This document shows positions 32,555 to 41,672 of a DNA stretch of 64,000 bases, one piece after another; the first letter of the stretch is position 1, and the number at the start of each line of letters is the position of its first letter. Under the pieces are notes generated by a model. The model saw only the letters and a list, made by a program, of their open reading frames with translations. It did no database searches and was not told the DNA's origin. A program made the position numbers and the translations under genes. Location: NCBI GenBank assembly GCA_004843165.1, contig CP039459.1:186001-250000 (forward strand), given 5' to 3'. The stretch comes from Acetobacteraceae bacterium (GTDB taxonomy: Bacteria; Pseudomonadota; Alphaproteobacteria; Acetobacterales; Acetobacteraceae).

Positions 32555-32581
32555 AAAAATCCCCTAAGAAGGGGATTTTTC
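32555..32581. terminator. intrinsic terminator
   Basis: A perfect AAAAATCCCC/GGGGATTTTT stem with a short loop between the lipoprotein gene and the convergent glucokinase gene; A and T flanks allow action on both strands. Confidence 0.88.
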
Positions 32582-32596
32582 AATCATGAGACAAAT

Positions 32597-33601
32597 TCAA
32601 GAATTTTTCGTTGCGTAAGCTGCTGCTGCACCAAATAATCCAGGTTCGGGATGAGTGATAACTTTCACAGGAAATTTACGCATTAAATTTTCAAAACGTC
32701 CCTTGGCCTGAAAACGCTGTGCAAAACCGGATTTCTCTAAATAATGTGAAATCCGAAAACCAACGCCGCCGCCAATAACCAGCGCAGAAGAACCATGTGC
32801 AAGCACAAGATCCCCGGCAACAGAACCTAAAGAAAGACAAAAATGATCTAGAGCCTCACGAGCAAGTAAATCGCTACCATCAACAGCTGATACCCAAAGC
32901 GTGCGATTATCTATCGAATCTGAAACTTCTACGCCTTTTATCTCTCCTAACGCCTTATAAATTGCGGCAAGTCCTGGACCAGAAACAATTCTTTCTGAAG
33001 AAACACGGCAGAGGCCTTTTCGAACAATTTGAAGAATTTTATCTTCAATCTCATTCTGAGGTGCAAAAGCAACATGCCCCCCCTCTGTCTCAACAACCTG
33101 ATAAGGCCTCCCTTCCGGACGGAGCAATAAAGCAACACCTAAACCTGTTCCCGGCCCAACAATACTAATATCATTATGCCCAGAAAGATTCTCTTCAGGA
33201 CCGCAAAGATGACGAAAATGCGTGTGGTCCAAATGCGCAACAGCATGCGCAACAGCAGAGAAATCATTAACTAAAACAAAATCATCTAACTGAAGATCCT
33301 GCACCAGCTTACTTTGATGAATAATCCAAGGATTATTCGTCATTTTTAAAATCTCTCCTGAAAGTGGGCATGCAATCGCAATCCCAGCTTTACGAGGCAT
33401 TGGAGAATCTAACTGCTGCTCAAATGCTTTCCAAGCAGAAGCAAGTGACTCATATTCCGCACATTTAAACGTAACGGGCTCTTCCATGTAAAGAACCTGC
33501 CCTTTTTCTATCGTAGCAATAGCAAAACGAGCATGGGTTCCCCCAATATCAACCGCAACGATTTTACAAGGGAAACCTTCTGAGTTTTCATAAATAGAAA
33601 T
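32597..33601 (-). CDS. glk: glucokinase, apparent ATT start
   Basis: An ROK-unrelated, E. coli Glk-type glucokinase that phosphorylates glucose with ATP. The phosphate-binding motif VAVDIGGTHARFAIA lies upstream of the first ATG (33487) and in the same frame, so the real start is further out. Between an in-frame TAA and that motif there is no ATG, GTG or TTG. Two ATT codons (33604, 33601) lie 5 and 8 nt after AAGGGG. Starting at 33601 gives 334 residues, close to the family length. Other landmarks are VNDFSAVAHAVAH, GPGTGLGVALL, ETEGGHVAFAPQ and SGPGLAAIYKAL. An alternative is a one-base deletion in an A-run that separates an out-of-frame ATG at 33591 from the gene. Confidence 0.88.
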   Translation of the reverse strand: MSIYENSEGFPCKIVAVDIGGTHARFAIATIEKGQVLYMEEPVTFKCAEYESLASAWKAFEQQLDSPMPRKAGIAIACPLSGEILKMTNNPWIIHQSKLVQDLQLDDFVLVNDFSAVAHAVAHLDHTHFRHLCGPEENLSGHNDISIVGPGTGLGVALLLRPEGRPYQVVETEGGHVAFAPQNEIEDKILQIVRKGLCRVSSERIVSGPGLAAIYKALGEIKGVEVSDSIDNRTLWVSAVDGSDLLAREALDHFCLSLGSVAGDLVLAHGSSALVIGGGVGFRISHYLEKSGFAQRFQAKGRFENLMRKFPVKVITHPEPGLFGAAAAYATKNS

Positions 33602-33653
33602 AATCTGAACCCCTTATTTTTTATGTCCTAGTATAAAAATACCTAAATAAATA

Positions 33654-34454
33654 TTATTTTTTTTCTGGACGTTGCATCACGTGAAAAATGCGCAATACTT
33701 TGTGAACCAATGGACGTGGTGCAATCGCTTCTAAGAAACGAGCAACATGAAAAGGCCAAGGGAAAATCACCGTAATTTTACGGTTATCAATTGCCGCTTT
33801 GATTTTCTGAGAAGCCTTTTCAACGGTCAGCATGAAAGGTCGTCCAACCCCTTTAAGACGCTGGCTCATCGGCGTATCAATAAAACCAGGAATAATAAGC
33901 GTAACACTCACATTATGCGGTGACATTGCTGCCGCTAAGGCTGTGCTGAATCTGCCAATTCCTGCTTTTGTTCCTGAATAAACAGAGGCCTGAGGCAAAT
34001 CATGGAAGGAAGCAACAGAACCGATAAAAGCGATAGAACCTTTACGGCGACGCCCCATTCTTTCCGCTGCTTCACACGCCATGACGACAGGTGTTGTGAA
34101 ATTAACCTGAGACATCGCCAAGGCGCTTTCAGCACTTTCAATTAATTTTCCTGCAGAGCGCAGATGTGAAAGACCTGCAGCGAGGATGGCAATATCAACA
34201 GGAAGCTCATCATCAGCCTCTGCAAAAGCTCTAATAGCCTCGGCAGAATCTTCGAGATCGATCTGACGGGTAAAAACAGTTGCCCCTTTTGCCTGTATCT
34301 CAGCGGCAATTTGAGATAGACGGCGGCGATTACGCCCCCAAAGCGTCACCGCAACACCAGGCTCCGCATATTGCCGAGCCAATTCTGCCCCAATGCCACT
34401 TGAGCCGCCTGTAATTAAAATATGACGGCTGATACCTGTAAGATCCTGTGTCAA
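33654..34454 (-). CDS. short-chain dehydrogenase/reductase
   Basis: A 266-residue classical SDR. The cofactor site is LITGGSSGIGAELAR, with Arg residues after the second strand (WGRNRRRL) that favour NADPH. The catalytic Ser is in GSVASFHDLP and the YxxxK in VYSGTKAGIGRF. The C-terminal 50 residues hold a basic, hydrophobic stretch (ITVIFPWPFHVARFLEA) common in membrane-associated lipid-acting SDRs. The substrate is unknown. The gene is divergent from the YghO-like acyltransferase at 34536 with about 80 bp between, so shared regulation is plausible. Confidence 0.85.
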   Translation of the reverse strand: MTQDLTGISRHILITGGSSGIGAELARQYAEPGVAVTLWGRNRRRLSQIAAEIQAKGATVFTRQIDLEDSAEAIRAFAEADDELPVDIAILAAGLSHLRSAGKLIESAESALAMSQVNFTTPVVMACEAAERMGRRRKGSIAFIGSVASFHDLPQASVYSGTKAGIGRFSTALAAAMSPHNVSVTLIIPGFIDTPMSQRLKGVGRPFMLTVEKASQKIKAAIDNRKITVIFPWPFHVARFLEAIAPRPLVHKVLRIFHVMQRPEKK

Positions 34455-34535
34455 CGCTACGCCTCACTTTTTCTATTATTATTTTTTCACCAAAAGACTA
34501 GCTTTTGGGTCATTTGTAAGCGTATAGCTTACTGT

Positions 34536-35738
34536 ATGCAATCTTCCATTTCCAATATCTTATCTTCATTTATTTCCGATTCTCAGGAAATAAATGTTAA
34601 ATTCGTCTCAGGGAAAAAAGATTTAAATCTCTTTATTACCCTGCCACAGAAACTGTATGCAGAATATACTGACTATGTTCCAGCGCTAAAGATGGAACAA
34701 GAAGCTCTGCTTCACCCTAAAAAGAATTCACTTTTTAGGCACTGTGAGCATCAGTATTTTATCGCCTGGGTTGATGATAAACCTGTTGGGCGAATTGCTG
34801 CGCTGATTGACCATGTCGCTCAAGAATATCTCCAAACAAAAATTGGATATTTTGGCGCTCTGGACTGTATTCCTGATCCGAGAATTGTTGCTGCACTTTT
34901 AAAAGCCGCTGAAGATTGGCTATCGACCCAGGATACTAAAACCGTTAGAGGGCCTCTAACTCTGAGCTCCAACGGAGAATCCGGCGTTATGGTGACAGGG
35001 CAGCAAGAAGAAATCATGGTCGAAACGCCATGGCACCCTCCAGGATTGGCAGAACTCATTGAGGCTTCTGGATATACACAAACCGAAGATCTTTTAAGTT
35101 ATCGCCTGGAAATTAAAACAGAACAGGTTCAAAATTATAAAATCCCCGGAAATCTTGAGATCGGGGCAGGACGTCTCAAGGACGTTACCATTGAAAAAGT
35201 TTCTAAAAAGCAAATTCAACAACAAGCTGAGATTTTGCGTGATCTTTATAATGATGCTTGGGATGCAGCCTACAATTTCGTTCCGCTTCAGGACTATGAA
35301 ATGAAAGATATGCTGCATCGTATGAAGCCGATTATTCATACCAACAATTATGTTCAAATTAACAAAGGCGGCGAAGCGCTTGCGATTGCACTCGTCATTC
35401 CAAATGTTTATGAGCTGTCAGCTGGTATCGGATCCTCCCCATCCCTTTTAGGCTGGGTTAAAATTGGCTGGCGCCTATTACGTGGCCGCTTTAAATCTGG
35501 ACGCGTTATTCTGCTTGGTGTTTCCAACAAAATCCGCGGAACCGTTCTCGGCTCTCTTTTTCCAGGACTTGCTATCCATGAACTCATTAAAAGAGAAGGC
35601 CTGCCCGGAATGAATTTTGATTGGGTAGAGCTTGGCTGGATACGCAGCAAAGACCGTCCGATGCGAAATCTTATTGAAGATTCCCTCGTCCCAGAACCTT
35701 ATAAAGTTCACCGTCTTTTTGAAAAAGAGCTTCCTTAA
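34536..35738 (+). CDS. YghO-like GNAT-fold acyltransferase
   Basis: A 400-residue protein resembling the YghO family. FRHCEHQYFIAWVDDKPVGR near the N-terminus is a GNAT-like strand, followed by GYFGALDCIPDP and VRGPLTLSSNGESGVM. LYNDAWDAAYNFVPLQDYE and the C-terminal NFDWVELGWIRSKDRPMRNL are typical of this family. The family includes uncharacterised proteins and, to my recollection, the bacterial ceramide synthase of Caulobacter. A role in sphingolipid N-acylation is therefore possible but unproven. I chose ATG 34536; the longer frame would run into the divergent SDR gene. Confidence 0.7.
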   Translation: MQSSISNILSSFISDSQEINVKFVSGKKDLNLFITLPQKLYAEYTDYVPALKMEQEALLHPKKNSLFRHCEHQYFIAWVDDKPVGRIAALIDHVAQEYLQTKIGYFGALDCIPDPRIVAALLKAAEDWLSTQDTKTVRGPLTLSSNGESGVMVTGQQEEIMVETPWHPPGLAELIEASGYTQTEDLLSYRLEIKTEQVQNYKIPGNLEIGAGRLKDVTIEKVSKKQIQQQAEILRDLYNDAWDAAYNFVPLQDYEMKDMLHRMKPIIHTNNYVQINKGGEALAIALVIPNVYELSAGIGSSPSLLGWVKIGWRLLRGRFKSGRVILLGVSNKIRGTVLGSLFPGLAIHELIKREGLPGMNFDWVELGWIRSKDRPMRNLIEDSLVPEPYKVHRLFEKELP

Positions 35739-35744
35739 AGAAAA

Positions 35745-35780
35745 AAAAGGGGGCTTTAAAAATGGCGCCAGCCCCCTTTT
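35745..35780 (+). terminator. intrinsic terminator inside the end of thiL
   Basis: An 11-bp perfect stem AAAAGGGGGCT/AGCCCCCTTTT follows the YghO-like gene. Its right half overlaps the last codons of the convergent thiL. Confidence 0.8.
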
Positions 35781-36733
35781 CCACTCAAATTCTTCCCCTC
35801 TGTATTCTTTAGAAACAGTCCTTTTCCCTGAATAACCTCACCAATGCAGGTAACTTGTATATTTTCTGCTTCTGCCCGTGCCATCATACGGGCTTTATTT
35901 TTGGGATTTATCGTAAAAAGTAGCTGATAATCATCTCCGCCTTCTAAAATAATATCTGGATGAGTCTCAAAATATGGCTGAGCCTGAGGCAAAAGCGGAA
36001 TATCTAAAATATCTACAGAAATGCCTACCTGAGACTGTTCCGCGATATGCTCTAAATCTTGTAGCAAACCATCCGAAATATCGATTCCCGCTGAAGCAAT
36101 ATCCCCTACTAAAAATTTCACAGGGGGGTTGGGTAAAAGATAACTTTCAGCAAAAATATTATCCGAATCAGAAATCTTCCCCTCACGACATAACAACCCT
36201 AAAGCCGAATTACCGATCGTTCCTGTCACCCAAAGCTCATCCCCTATTTGCGCACCGTTACGGCGCAAAATTCCTTTTTGATGAACCTCGCCAACAATCG
36301 TTATGCTTAAAAAAATCCCACCTTTAATCCGTGTCGTATCCCCACCGAGCAGGGAAAGAGCATATTTTTCCTGATCCGAAGCAAGTCCCTGCTGAAAAGC
36401 TTCAAACCACTCTTCGACATCAAGATTTTCTGGATTAAAGGCCAGAGAAAGGAAATATCCCCTTGGAACAGCCCCCATTGCAACCATATCGGAAAGATTT
36501 CGGCGCAACAGTTTTTGAGCCACACGCCTCGGAGAATCCTCGGGAAAGAAATGCACCCCTTCTGCTAAATTATCGACAGAGACAACAAAACAACTCTCTG
36601 AGGAGAGTGGCGGAAGCGCAGCGGCATCATCTCCAAGATTCCAAGCGGTTTTACCTGCCAAGGGCGCAAAAAAACGACGGATAAAGGAAAATTCTCCCAT
36701 TTTTTCTTGAGATTCGACTTTTACGCTTTCCAT
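35756..36733 (-). CDS. thiL: thiamine-monophosphate kinase
   Basis: A 325-residue AIR-synthase-fold kinase that makes thiamine diphosphate from the monophosphate. The motifs are NLGDDAAALP, VSVDNLAEGVHF (D-x-L-x-E-x-x-H-F type), RRNLSDMVAMGA, LLGGDTTRIKGGIFLS and GIDISDGLLQDLEHIA. It lies 6 bp after nusB, the standard pairing. The cofactor it makes is needed by the PdhA/PdhB enzyme encoded in this window. The start at 36733 lacks a Shine-Dalgarno and may rely on coupling; ATG 36700 is an alternative. Confidence 0.94.
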   Translation of the reverse strand: MESVKVESQEKMGEFSFIRRFFAPLAGKTAWNLGDDAAALPPLSSESCFVVSVDNLAEGVHFFPEDSPRRVAQKLLRRNLSDMVAMGAVPRGYFLSLAFNPENLDVEEWFEAFQQGLASDQEKYALSLLGGDTTRIKGGIFLSITIVGEVHQKGILRRNGAQIGDELWVTGTIGNSALGLLCREGKISDSDNIFAESYLLPNPPVKFLVGDIASAGIDISDGLLQDLEHIAEQSQVGISVDILDIPLLPQAQPYFETHPDIILEGGDDYQLLFTINPKNKARMMARAEAENIQVTCIGEVIQGKGLFLKNTEGKNLSGKGGWRHF

Positions 36734-36739
36734 TATTTT

Positions 36740-37249
36740 TTAATTTGATTTACTCACTGCTTCCCGACGTTTTGCCGCTGTTTCCAGAATGCCATTCAGC
36801 ATACGTGCGGTCTCATCACTGAGAAAAGCATGTGTTACATCCATATATTCATTAATTGTCACGGCTGTTGGTAAACCATCATTCAATTCCGCAAGCGCTG
36901 CTCTTAAAATCGCACGCAAAACAGAATCGATTTGCTTCAATGGCCATTGTTTTGGCAAAATCTCCGAAAGCTCTGCATCAATTTTTTCTTGATTGAGCGC
37001 TGCTTTTCGAACAATTTTACCTAGAAGAAGCATATCCGCCTCCGGCACCCTTCCTTCTTCGAACTGCTCTAGATGCCCGCCACCACGATGCTGGTTGAAT
37101 TGTAGAATAATAAGATCAACAGAATCACCTGATTGTTCATATTGAAAAAGTGCCTGAACGGCGCCTGCCCGTGCGATAGTGCGTTGCCTTGGTTGTCCGG
37201 TTCGTTTTTTATTTGCTTTATGATGAGAGACGGAAATAGAATCCGACAT
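36740..37249 (-). CDS. nusB: transcription antitermination protein NusB
   Basis: A 169-residue all-helical protein that binds boxA RNA with S10 in rRNA antitermination. RTIARAGAVQALFQYEQSGD, LKQIDSVLRAILRAALAEL and PTAVTINEYMDVTHAFLSDE match the family. The N-terminal 20 residues are a basic, probably disordered extension. AAGGA precedes the ATG. thiL follows directly. Confidence 0.94.
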   Translation of the reverse strand: MSDSISVSHHKANKKRTGQPRQRTIARAGAVQALFQYEQSGDSVDLIILQFNQHRGGGHLEQFEEGRVPEADMLLLGKIVRKAALNQEKIDAELSEILPKQWPLKQIDSVLRAILRAALAELNDGLPTAVTINEYMDVTHAFLSDETARMLNGILETAAKRREAVSKSN

Positions 37250-37378
37250 AAAAATTCCTTAAAATTTACTTCTTCTACAAAATGAGAGTAACTTCTACTC
37301 TATCTTTTTTAAGGCTTTTGGGAAAGCAATACGCCTGCAAGAAAAACGTCCCTGAACAATAATTAGGAATAGCTAACC

Positions 37379-37996
37379 ATGTTTTTTCTCTCGAGATACC
37401 GCCAACGCTCTATAAAATCTCACATTTTTTCTCTCGCTGTGACGGCTTTATGCATCCCCTCTCTGTCCACAATGGCCTATGCCGACAAAGCAAATGACAG
37501 CGCAAAGCTTTCTGCCACCCCGAATTCCTCAAATGCGGCTTCTGCAAAGAAAATTCAAACAGAGGCCTATAATTATCAGCACCAATCGACTCTTAATGCG
37601 CCCGTAAGCAGTATTGAAATTCAAAACGCTGTTTTAAAAAAATCATCGAATGACCTCATCGAAGGAAGCTTTATTCTAAAAAATAAAGCCAATAAAGATT
37701 TTCTTCTAAAAAGTATCAGCGCTGAAAAATGCCAATCTGTTGGACAATTTCAAGATAATCAAGCCTCTATTGAAGCGACAGAAGAGACCTCAAATGCTGC
37801 TGTAAATATTTTTAAAAATCTTCCTATCGCCCATCTCAATACGATTTCTTTCCCCTTCAACAGCTTCCATCTTGCCTGCGTTCCTAAAAAAGACTCTACG
37901 TTCGAAGAAGGAACCACAATCCCCTTCATCTTCCATTTTCAAGAAGGCGATCAAACCTATAACTTCACTGTTCAAAATAATAACGCCGAAGGGTAA
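37379..37996 (+). CDS. secreted PCuAC-like protein lacking the Met ligands
   Basis: A 205-residue exported protein with a long signal peptide ending AYA-DKAND. From about residue 75 the layout matches the periplasmic copper chaperone PCuAC domain: IEIQNAVL, GSFILKNKANKDFLLKSISA, then SFHLACVP and EGTTIPFIFHFQEG. The copper site of PCuAC uses His and Met residues in an H-x-M motif near the second half; here the segment reads FHLACV and the Met residues are missing, with Cys residues nearby. Copper binding is therefore doubtful. The gene stands alone, with stop 2 bp from a convergent oxidoreductase gene. Confidence 0.6.
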   Translation: MFFLSRYRQRSIKSHIFSLAVTALCIPSLSTMAYADKANDSAKLSATPNSSNAASAKKIQTEAYNYQHQSTLNAPVSSIEIQNAVLKKSSNDLIEGSFILKNKANKDFLLKSISAEKCQSVGQFQDNQASIEATEETSNAAVNIFKNLPIAHLNTISFPFNSFHLACVPKKDSTFEEGTTIPFIFHFQEGDQTYNFTVQNNNAEG

Positions 37997-37998
37997 AT

Positions 37999-38952
37999 TT
38001 ATTTCGTCTTTAAAAGACTAAACGAATCAGGCGCATTTTGTATTTGCTCTATAATCTCTTTTTCTAAAAGATTTGCCATACATAGCGCCTGATAGGCAGA
38101 TTCGAGTGATGATACATTCTCTTTGCCAAATAAGCAGGACTGCGTGAAAGCATCATGCTCTTCCCATAAAAGATCTTTTTTTTGCCATGAAATTTGTTTT
38201 ACCAAATGATCTTTTTCAAAAAACAACAGCTCATGCGCGACAAAATCAACCTTCAAAGCACCTTTTTCTCCCTCAATAAGAAAAAAACGTTCAGGCTTTG
38301 AAGCCGCACGGCTGGCAAACAAATCAACACGGCACGTTTTTTTAAATAGAAAACTTGCCCTTACTTCATCTAAATAATGTGTTTGGTATTTCCGGCCGCA
38401 TGCCTCTAAAAGCACACCTTTTTCTCCCATGAGAGAAAAAAGAAACTCAAGATCATGAATCATCAAATCTAAAATAACGGAAACATCAGACCCTCTGTTT
38501 AAAAAAGGAACAGATCGACGCATCTGCATTTTGATCGGTTTTGGAATAAAATTTAAAATTTTTTGCGGTGGTAGAGAAAATGTTACAAGATGACCTACCT
38601 GAAGGACTTTTCCTATCTTTTTAGAAAGGGAAATAAGCGCTTCTCCCTCTTCCCTGCTAACAGACAGGGGTTTCTCTAAAAAAACATGTTTACCCCTCTC
38701 TAAAGCCTGTTTTGCAAGGGTAAAATGTGTTGTCGCCGGTGTCGCAATAATCACGGCATCAACAGATTCCAAAAGGTCGCTTTGTTGCGAAAAGAAAGAA
38801 ACATCAAAATCTTTAGCAACCGAAAATGCTTTATGGCGATCAAGATCAAATACCCCAACCAGCTGCTCTAAAGGATGGGCGTGCGATTTCTGAGCATGAA
38901 AATACCCAAAATGCCCAACCCCGATAATGCCAACGCGCAAGCTTTTAGGCAT
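37999..38952 (-). CDS. Gfo/Idh/MocA family oxidoreductase
   Basis: A 317-residue NAD(P)-dependent sugar oxidoreductase family member. The Rossmann motif is VGIIGVGHFGYFHAQ, followed by ATPATTH and the catalytic-type HVFLEKPLSVSREEGEAL. The C-terminal half contains LDLMIHDLEFLFSLMG, with the His often used for catalysis. The substrate cannot be assigned; relatives act on inositol, hexoses or UDP-sugars for surface polysaccharides. I chose ATG 38952, which has AGGGA just upstream, over a start nine codons earlier. Confidence 0.87.
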   Translation of the reverse strand: MPKSLRVGIIGVGHFGYFHAQKSHAHPLEQLVGVFDLDRHKAFSVAKDFDVSFFSQQSDLLESVDAVIIATPATTHFTLAKQALERGKHVFLEKPLSVSREEGEALISLSKKIGKVLQVGHLVTFSLPPQKILNFIPKPIKMQMRRSVPFLNRGSDVSVILDLMIHDLEFLFSLMGEKGVLLEACGRKYQTHYLDEVRASFLFKKTCRVDLFASRAASKPERFFLIEGEKGALKVDFVAHELLFFEKDHLVKQISWQKKDLLWEEHDAFTQSCLFGKENVSSLESAYQALCMANLLEKEIIEQIQNAPDSFSLLKTK

Positions 38953-39128
38953 AAAATCCCTGCCTTCCTTTTCAAGCAATTTTAAGCAACATTTCTTCTG
39001 CCCTCTTTCTTACACGTTTTACCCCTCCAGACTTAGAAGAAAATTGAATTTCATTCTTGGAGTTGCGCCTTCGCTGAGAAAGCGGCATTGTACGAACGCC
39101 GAATGTTAAGGGGATTATTCTTTACGCT

Positions 39129-40667
39129 ATGCTTTACTACACGCGTCTTCGCCTATTAGGGATTCTCGCTATTTGCCTGGCTGGCATCTTATTCTGCCTG
39201 CCAAATATTATAAAACAGCCCATGTCACAATTGCCGTGGCGTCAAATTCACCTTGGGTTAGACCTTAAGGGTGGATCTTACCTGTTGATGCAGCTTGATA
39301 CAGCCTCCCTTGAAAAAGATCAGCTTCACTCTCTTCGAGAGCAATTAAAACAGTCTCTTCTTGCTAAAGGAGCCGGTTACGTTAATTTGCTGGCAATCGA
39401 AAGCAAAAACGAAATTTCATTTTCACTTCGTGCCCCACAAGAGCATGATATCGTTGTTGCAACGCTCAATAAGCTGATGAAAACGAATGACAATGTTTTT
39501 ACCTTCCGTGAAACCAATGGTCATTTTATTCTGAGCTTTGAAAAAGAAGCCTTTGACGCAAAAGCAAAAGAGGCGGTCAGCCGTGCTATTGAAATTGTTC
39601 GCCGTAGAATTGATGAGACAGGCGCTATGGACCCGACCATTGCGCGCGAAGGTGACAACAGAATCATGGTTGAGCTTCCGGGTGTCAGCGACCCCGAAAG
39701 AATTAAAACGCTCCTTGGAACAACCGCACGTCTAACCTTCCGTTTGGTTGCACAGCCTAATGAAAGCTTTGGCACAGCCCTTCTAAAAGATGAGCAAACA
39801 GGTCGGGATATTCTTATTCGTGACCATATCGCCGTTGATGGCGCAGACCTCACCAATGCAGGTGCCTCTATTGACCAGCAAAGTGGTGGATGGGCCGTAA
39901 CTTTCCAACTTAATAGCAAAGGTGCAGATGCTTTTGCTAGCGTAACGCAAGCTAATGTTGGGAAACAATTTGCGATCGTTCTAGATCAAAAAGTGATCGA
40001 AGCACCACGCATCATGAGTCCAATTACAGGCGGGAATGGACAAATCACGGGCGGATTTACCTCTCAAAGCGCTTCTGACCTTGCCCTTCTTCTACGTGCC
40101 GGAGCCCTGCCTGCGCCGCTCAAAATTATTGAAGAAAGAAGCATTGGCCCAAGCCTTGGGAAAGCCTCTATCCATGCCGGAATTACAAGTCTTGGTGTTG
40201 GCTTCTTGCTTGTGACCCTCTTTATGGTGATCTTTTATGGCCAATTCGGGATTTATGCAGATATTTCCCTTCTTGCGAATTTGGGTCTGATGTTAGGGAT
40301 ACTTTCCCTCTTCCAAGCCACCCTAACTTTGGCTGGAATGGCAGGTATTCTATTAACCCTCGGTATGGCTTTGGATGCGAATATCCTTATCAATGCACGT
40401 ATTAGAGAGGAAACGGAAAAAGGGAAACCACCCTTACAAGCGCTCCAAAGTGGTTTTTCCCATGCAAAAGCTACCGTCATTGATAGTAACGTCACCGCCT
40501 TTTTAGCGCATGTGATGCTCTTCATCTTTGGCGCAGGCCCTGTCCGAAACTTTGCCTTAACCATTACGATCGGTATTGGAACAACTTTGTTCACAACCCT
40601 TCTTTTAACACCGCTTTTGATTATGCGCTGGTATTCGCGCACCCGTCCTAAAAAGCTTCCAGTTTAA
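39129..40667 (+). CDS. secD: protein translocase subunit SecD
   Basis: A 512-residue RND-superfamily membrane protein that uses proton motive force to complete Sec export. It has a first membrane helix, then HLGLDLKGGSYLLMQLD (the conserved periplasmic P1 motif), VSRAIEIVRRRIDETGAMDP, and after about residue 345 five more helices including ITLGMALDANILINARIREE, with the proton-pathway Asp. It lies 8 bp before secF, as usual. A yajC gene is not adjacent. Confidence 0.97.
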   Translation: MLYYTRLRLLGILAICLAGILFCLPNIIKQPMSQLPWRQIHLGLDLKGGSYLLMQLDTASLEKDQLHSLREQLKQSLLAKGAGYVNLLAIESKNEISFSLRAPQEHDIVVATLNKLMKTNDNVFTFRETNGHFILSFEKEAFDAKAKEAVSRAIEIVRRRIDETGAMDPTIAREGDNRIMVELPGVSDPERIKTLLGTTARLTFRLVAQPNESFGTALLKDEQTGRDILIRDHIAVDGADLTNAGASIDQQSGGWAVTFQLNSKGADAFASVTQANVGKQFAIVLDQKVIEAPRIMSPITGGNGQITGGFTSQSASDLALLLRAGALPAPLKIIEERSIGPSLGKASIHAGITSLGVGFLLVTLFMVIFYGQFGIYADISLLANLGLMLGILSLFQATLTLAGMAGILLTLGMALDANILINARIREETEKGKPPLQALQSGFSHAKATVIDSNVTAFLAHVMLFIFGAGPVRNFALTITIGIGTTLFTTLLLTPLLIMRWYSRTRPKKLPV

Positions 40668-40675
40668 GGTCTGTC

Positions 40676-41602
40676 ATGCGTTTAAAACCACTTTTGCATT
40701 TTTTTGCTAAACAGCCACATTTTAACTTCATGAAAGGAAGATGGGCAGGCCTTGGCACGTCCGCCTTTCTGTCAACACTTTCCATCATTCTCTTTTTCCA
40801 CCCTGGTTTAAAGCTTGGCTTAGATTTCCGTGGAGGGGTCGTCATTGAAGCGCACTCGCCAAAAGCTGAGCCGCCTGAAGAAATTCAGAAAATTCTAGAA
40901 AAAAAAGGGATCTCCGCTTCTGTTCAATCTTTTGGAACGGATCAGGATTATCGTATTTCTGCAAACTCACCCCGTGAAGAGAGTTCTGAAAATAGCAAAA
41001 ATCTTGTGACGCAAATCCAATCTGCCCTAAATGAACACACGGCAGGAACAAAAATTCTGCGTACTGATTCGGTTGGTGCCTCTGTGTCTAAGGAACTTTT
41101 CCGTGATGGCCTCCTGGCGCTTTTCCTGAGCCTTGGCATGATTATGATCTATATTTGGATCAGATTTGAGCGGGAATTTGCGATTGCTGCGGTGGCAACC
41201 CTTCTTCTAGATCTGACCAAAATGGTCGGTTTTCTTATCCTGACAGGGTTTGAGTTTGACCTGATTATGGTTGCAGCTCTCCTCACCATTATTGGCTATT
41301 CCACCAATGATAAAGTTGTTGTTTATGACCGGGTACGTGAAAATCTGCGCAAATATCGAACAATGCCACTCATTGAAATTCTAAACCTTTCAATCAATGA
41401 AACATTGAACCGAACATTAGCAACTTCGAGCACGCTTTTCTTAGCCGCTTTACCTTTAGCGCTTTTCGGCGGAAGCACCCTAACCGCTTTTGCATGGGTT
41501 ATGTTGGCCGGAATCGTCATTGGCACGTCCTCTTCGATCTTTATTGCAGCGCCTTTACTCCTTTTAATGGGAAAAAAACGCCTACGGCCACATGCAAAAT
41601 AG
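40676..41602 (+). CDS. secF: protein translocase subunit SecF
   Basis: A 308-residue partner of SecD with six membrane helices. The family motif LGLDFRGGVVIEAH appears after the first helix, and IIGYSTNDKVVVYDRVRENL in the middle; ETLNRTLATSSTLFLAALPLALFGG is also typical. AAGG precedes the ATG. A terminator follows at 41637. Confidence 0.97.
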   Translation: MRLKPLLHFFAKQPHFNFMKGRWAGLGTSAFLSTLSIILFFHPGLKLGLDFRGGVVIEAHSPKAEPPEEIQKILEKKGISASVQSFGTDQDYRISANSPREESSENSKNLVTQIQSALNEHTAGTKILRTDSVGASVSKELFRDGLLALFLSLGMIMIYIWIRFEREFAIAAVATLLLDLTKMVGFLILTGFEFDLIMVAALLTIIGYSTNDKVVVYDRVRENLRKYRTMPLIEILNLSINETLNRTLATSSTLFLAALPLALFGGSTLTAFAWVMLAGIVIGTSSSIFIAAPLLLLMGKKRLRPHAK

Positions 41603-41636
41603 AAACATCTAAAGGAAGGAATATTTTCCAGACAAC

Positions 41637-41669
41637 AAAACCCCGTCTTTTCATAAAGCGGGGTTTTTT
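41637..41669. terminator. intrinsic terminator after secF
   Basis: A 9-bp stem AAAACCCCG/CGGGGTTTT with a 13-nt loop and a T-run, lying just before the convergent lipoprotein gene; A-rich left flank allows some action on both strands. Confidence 0.85.
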
Positions 41670-41672
41670 ACT

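Noticed and set aside
34422-34535. N-terminal extension of the YghO-like protein
   Set aside because: It would overlap the divergent SDR start and lacks family similarity; ATG 34536 is better.
39110-39130. ATT start for secD
   Set aside because: ATT codons lie directly next to AAGGGG with too little spacing, and ATG 39129 gives a normal SecD N-terminus.
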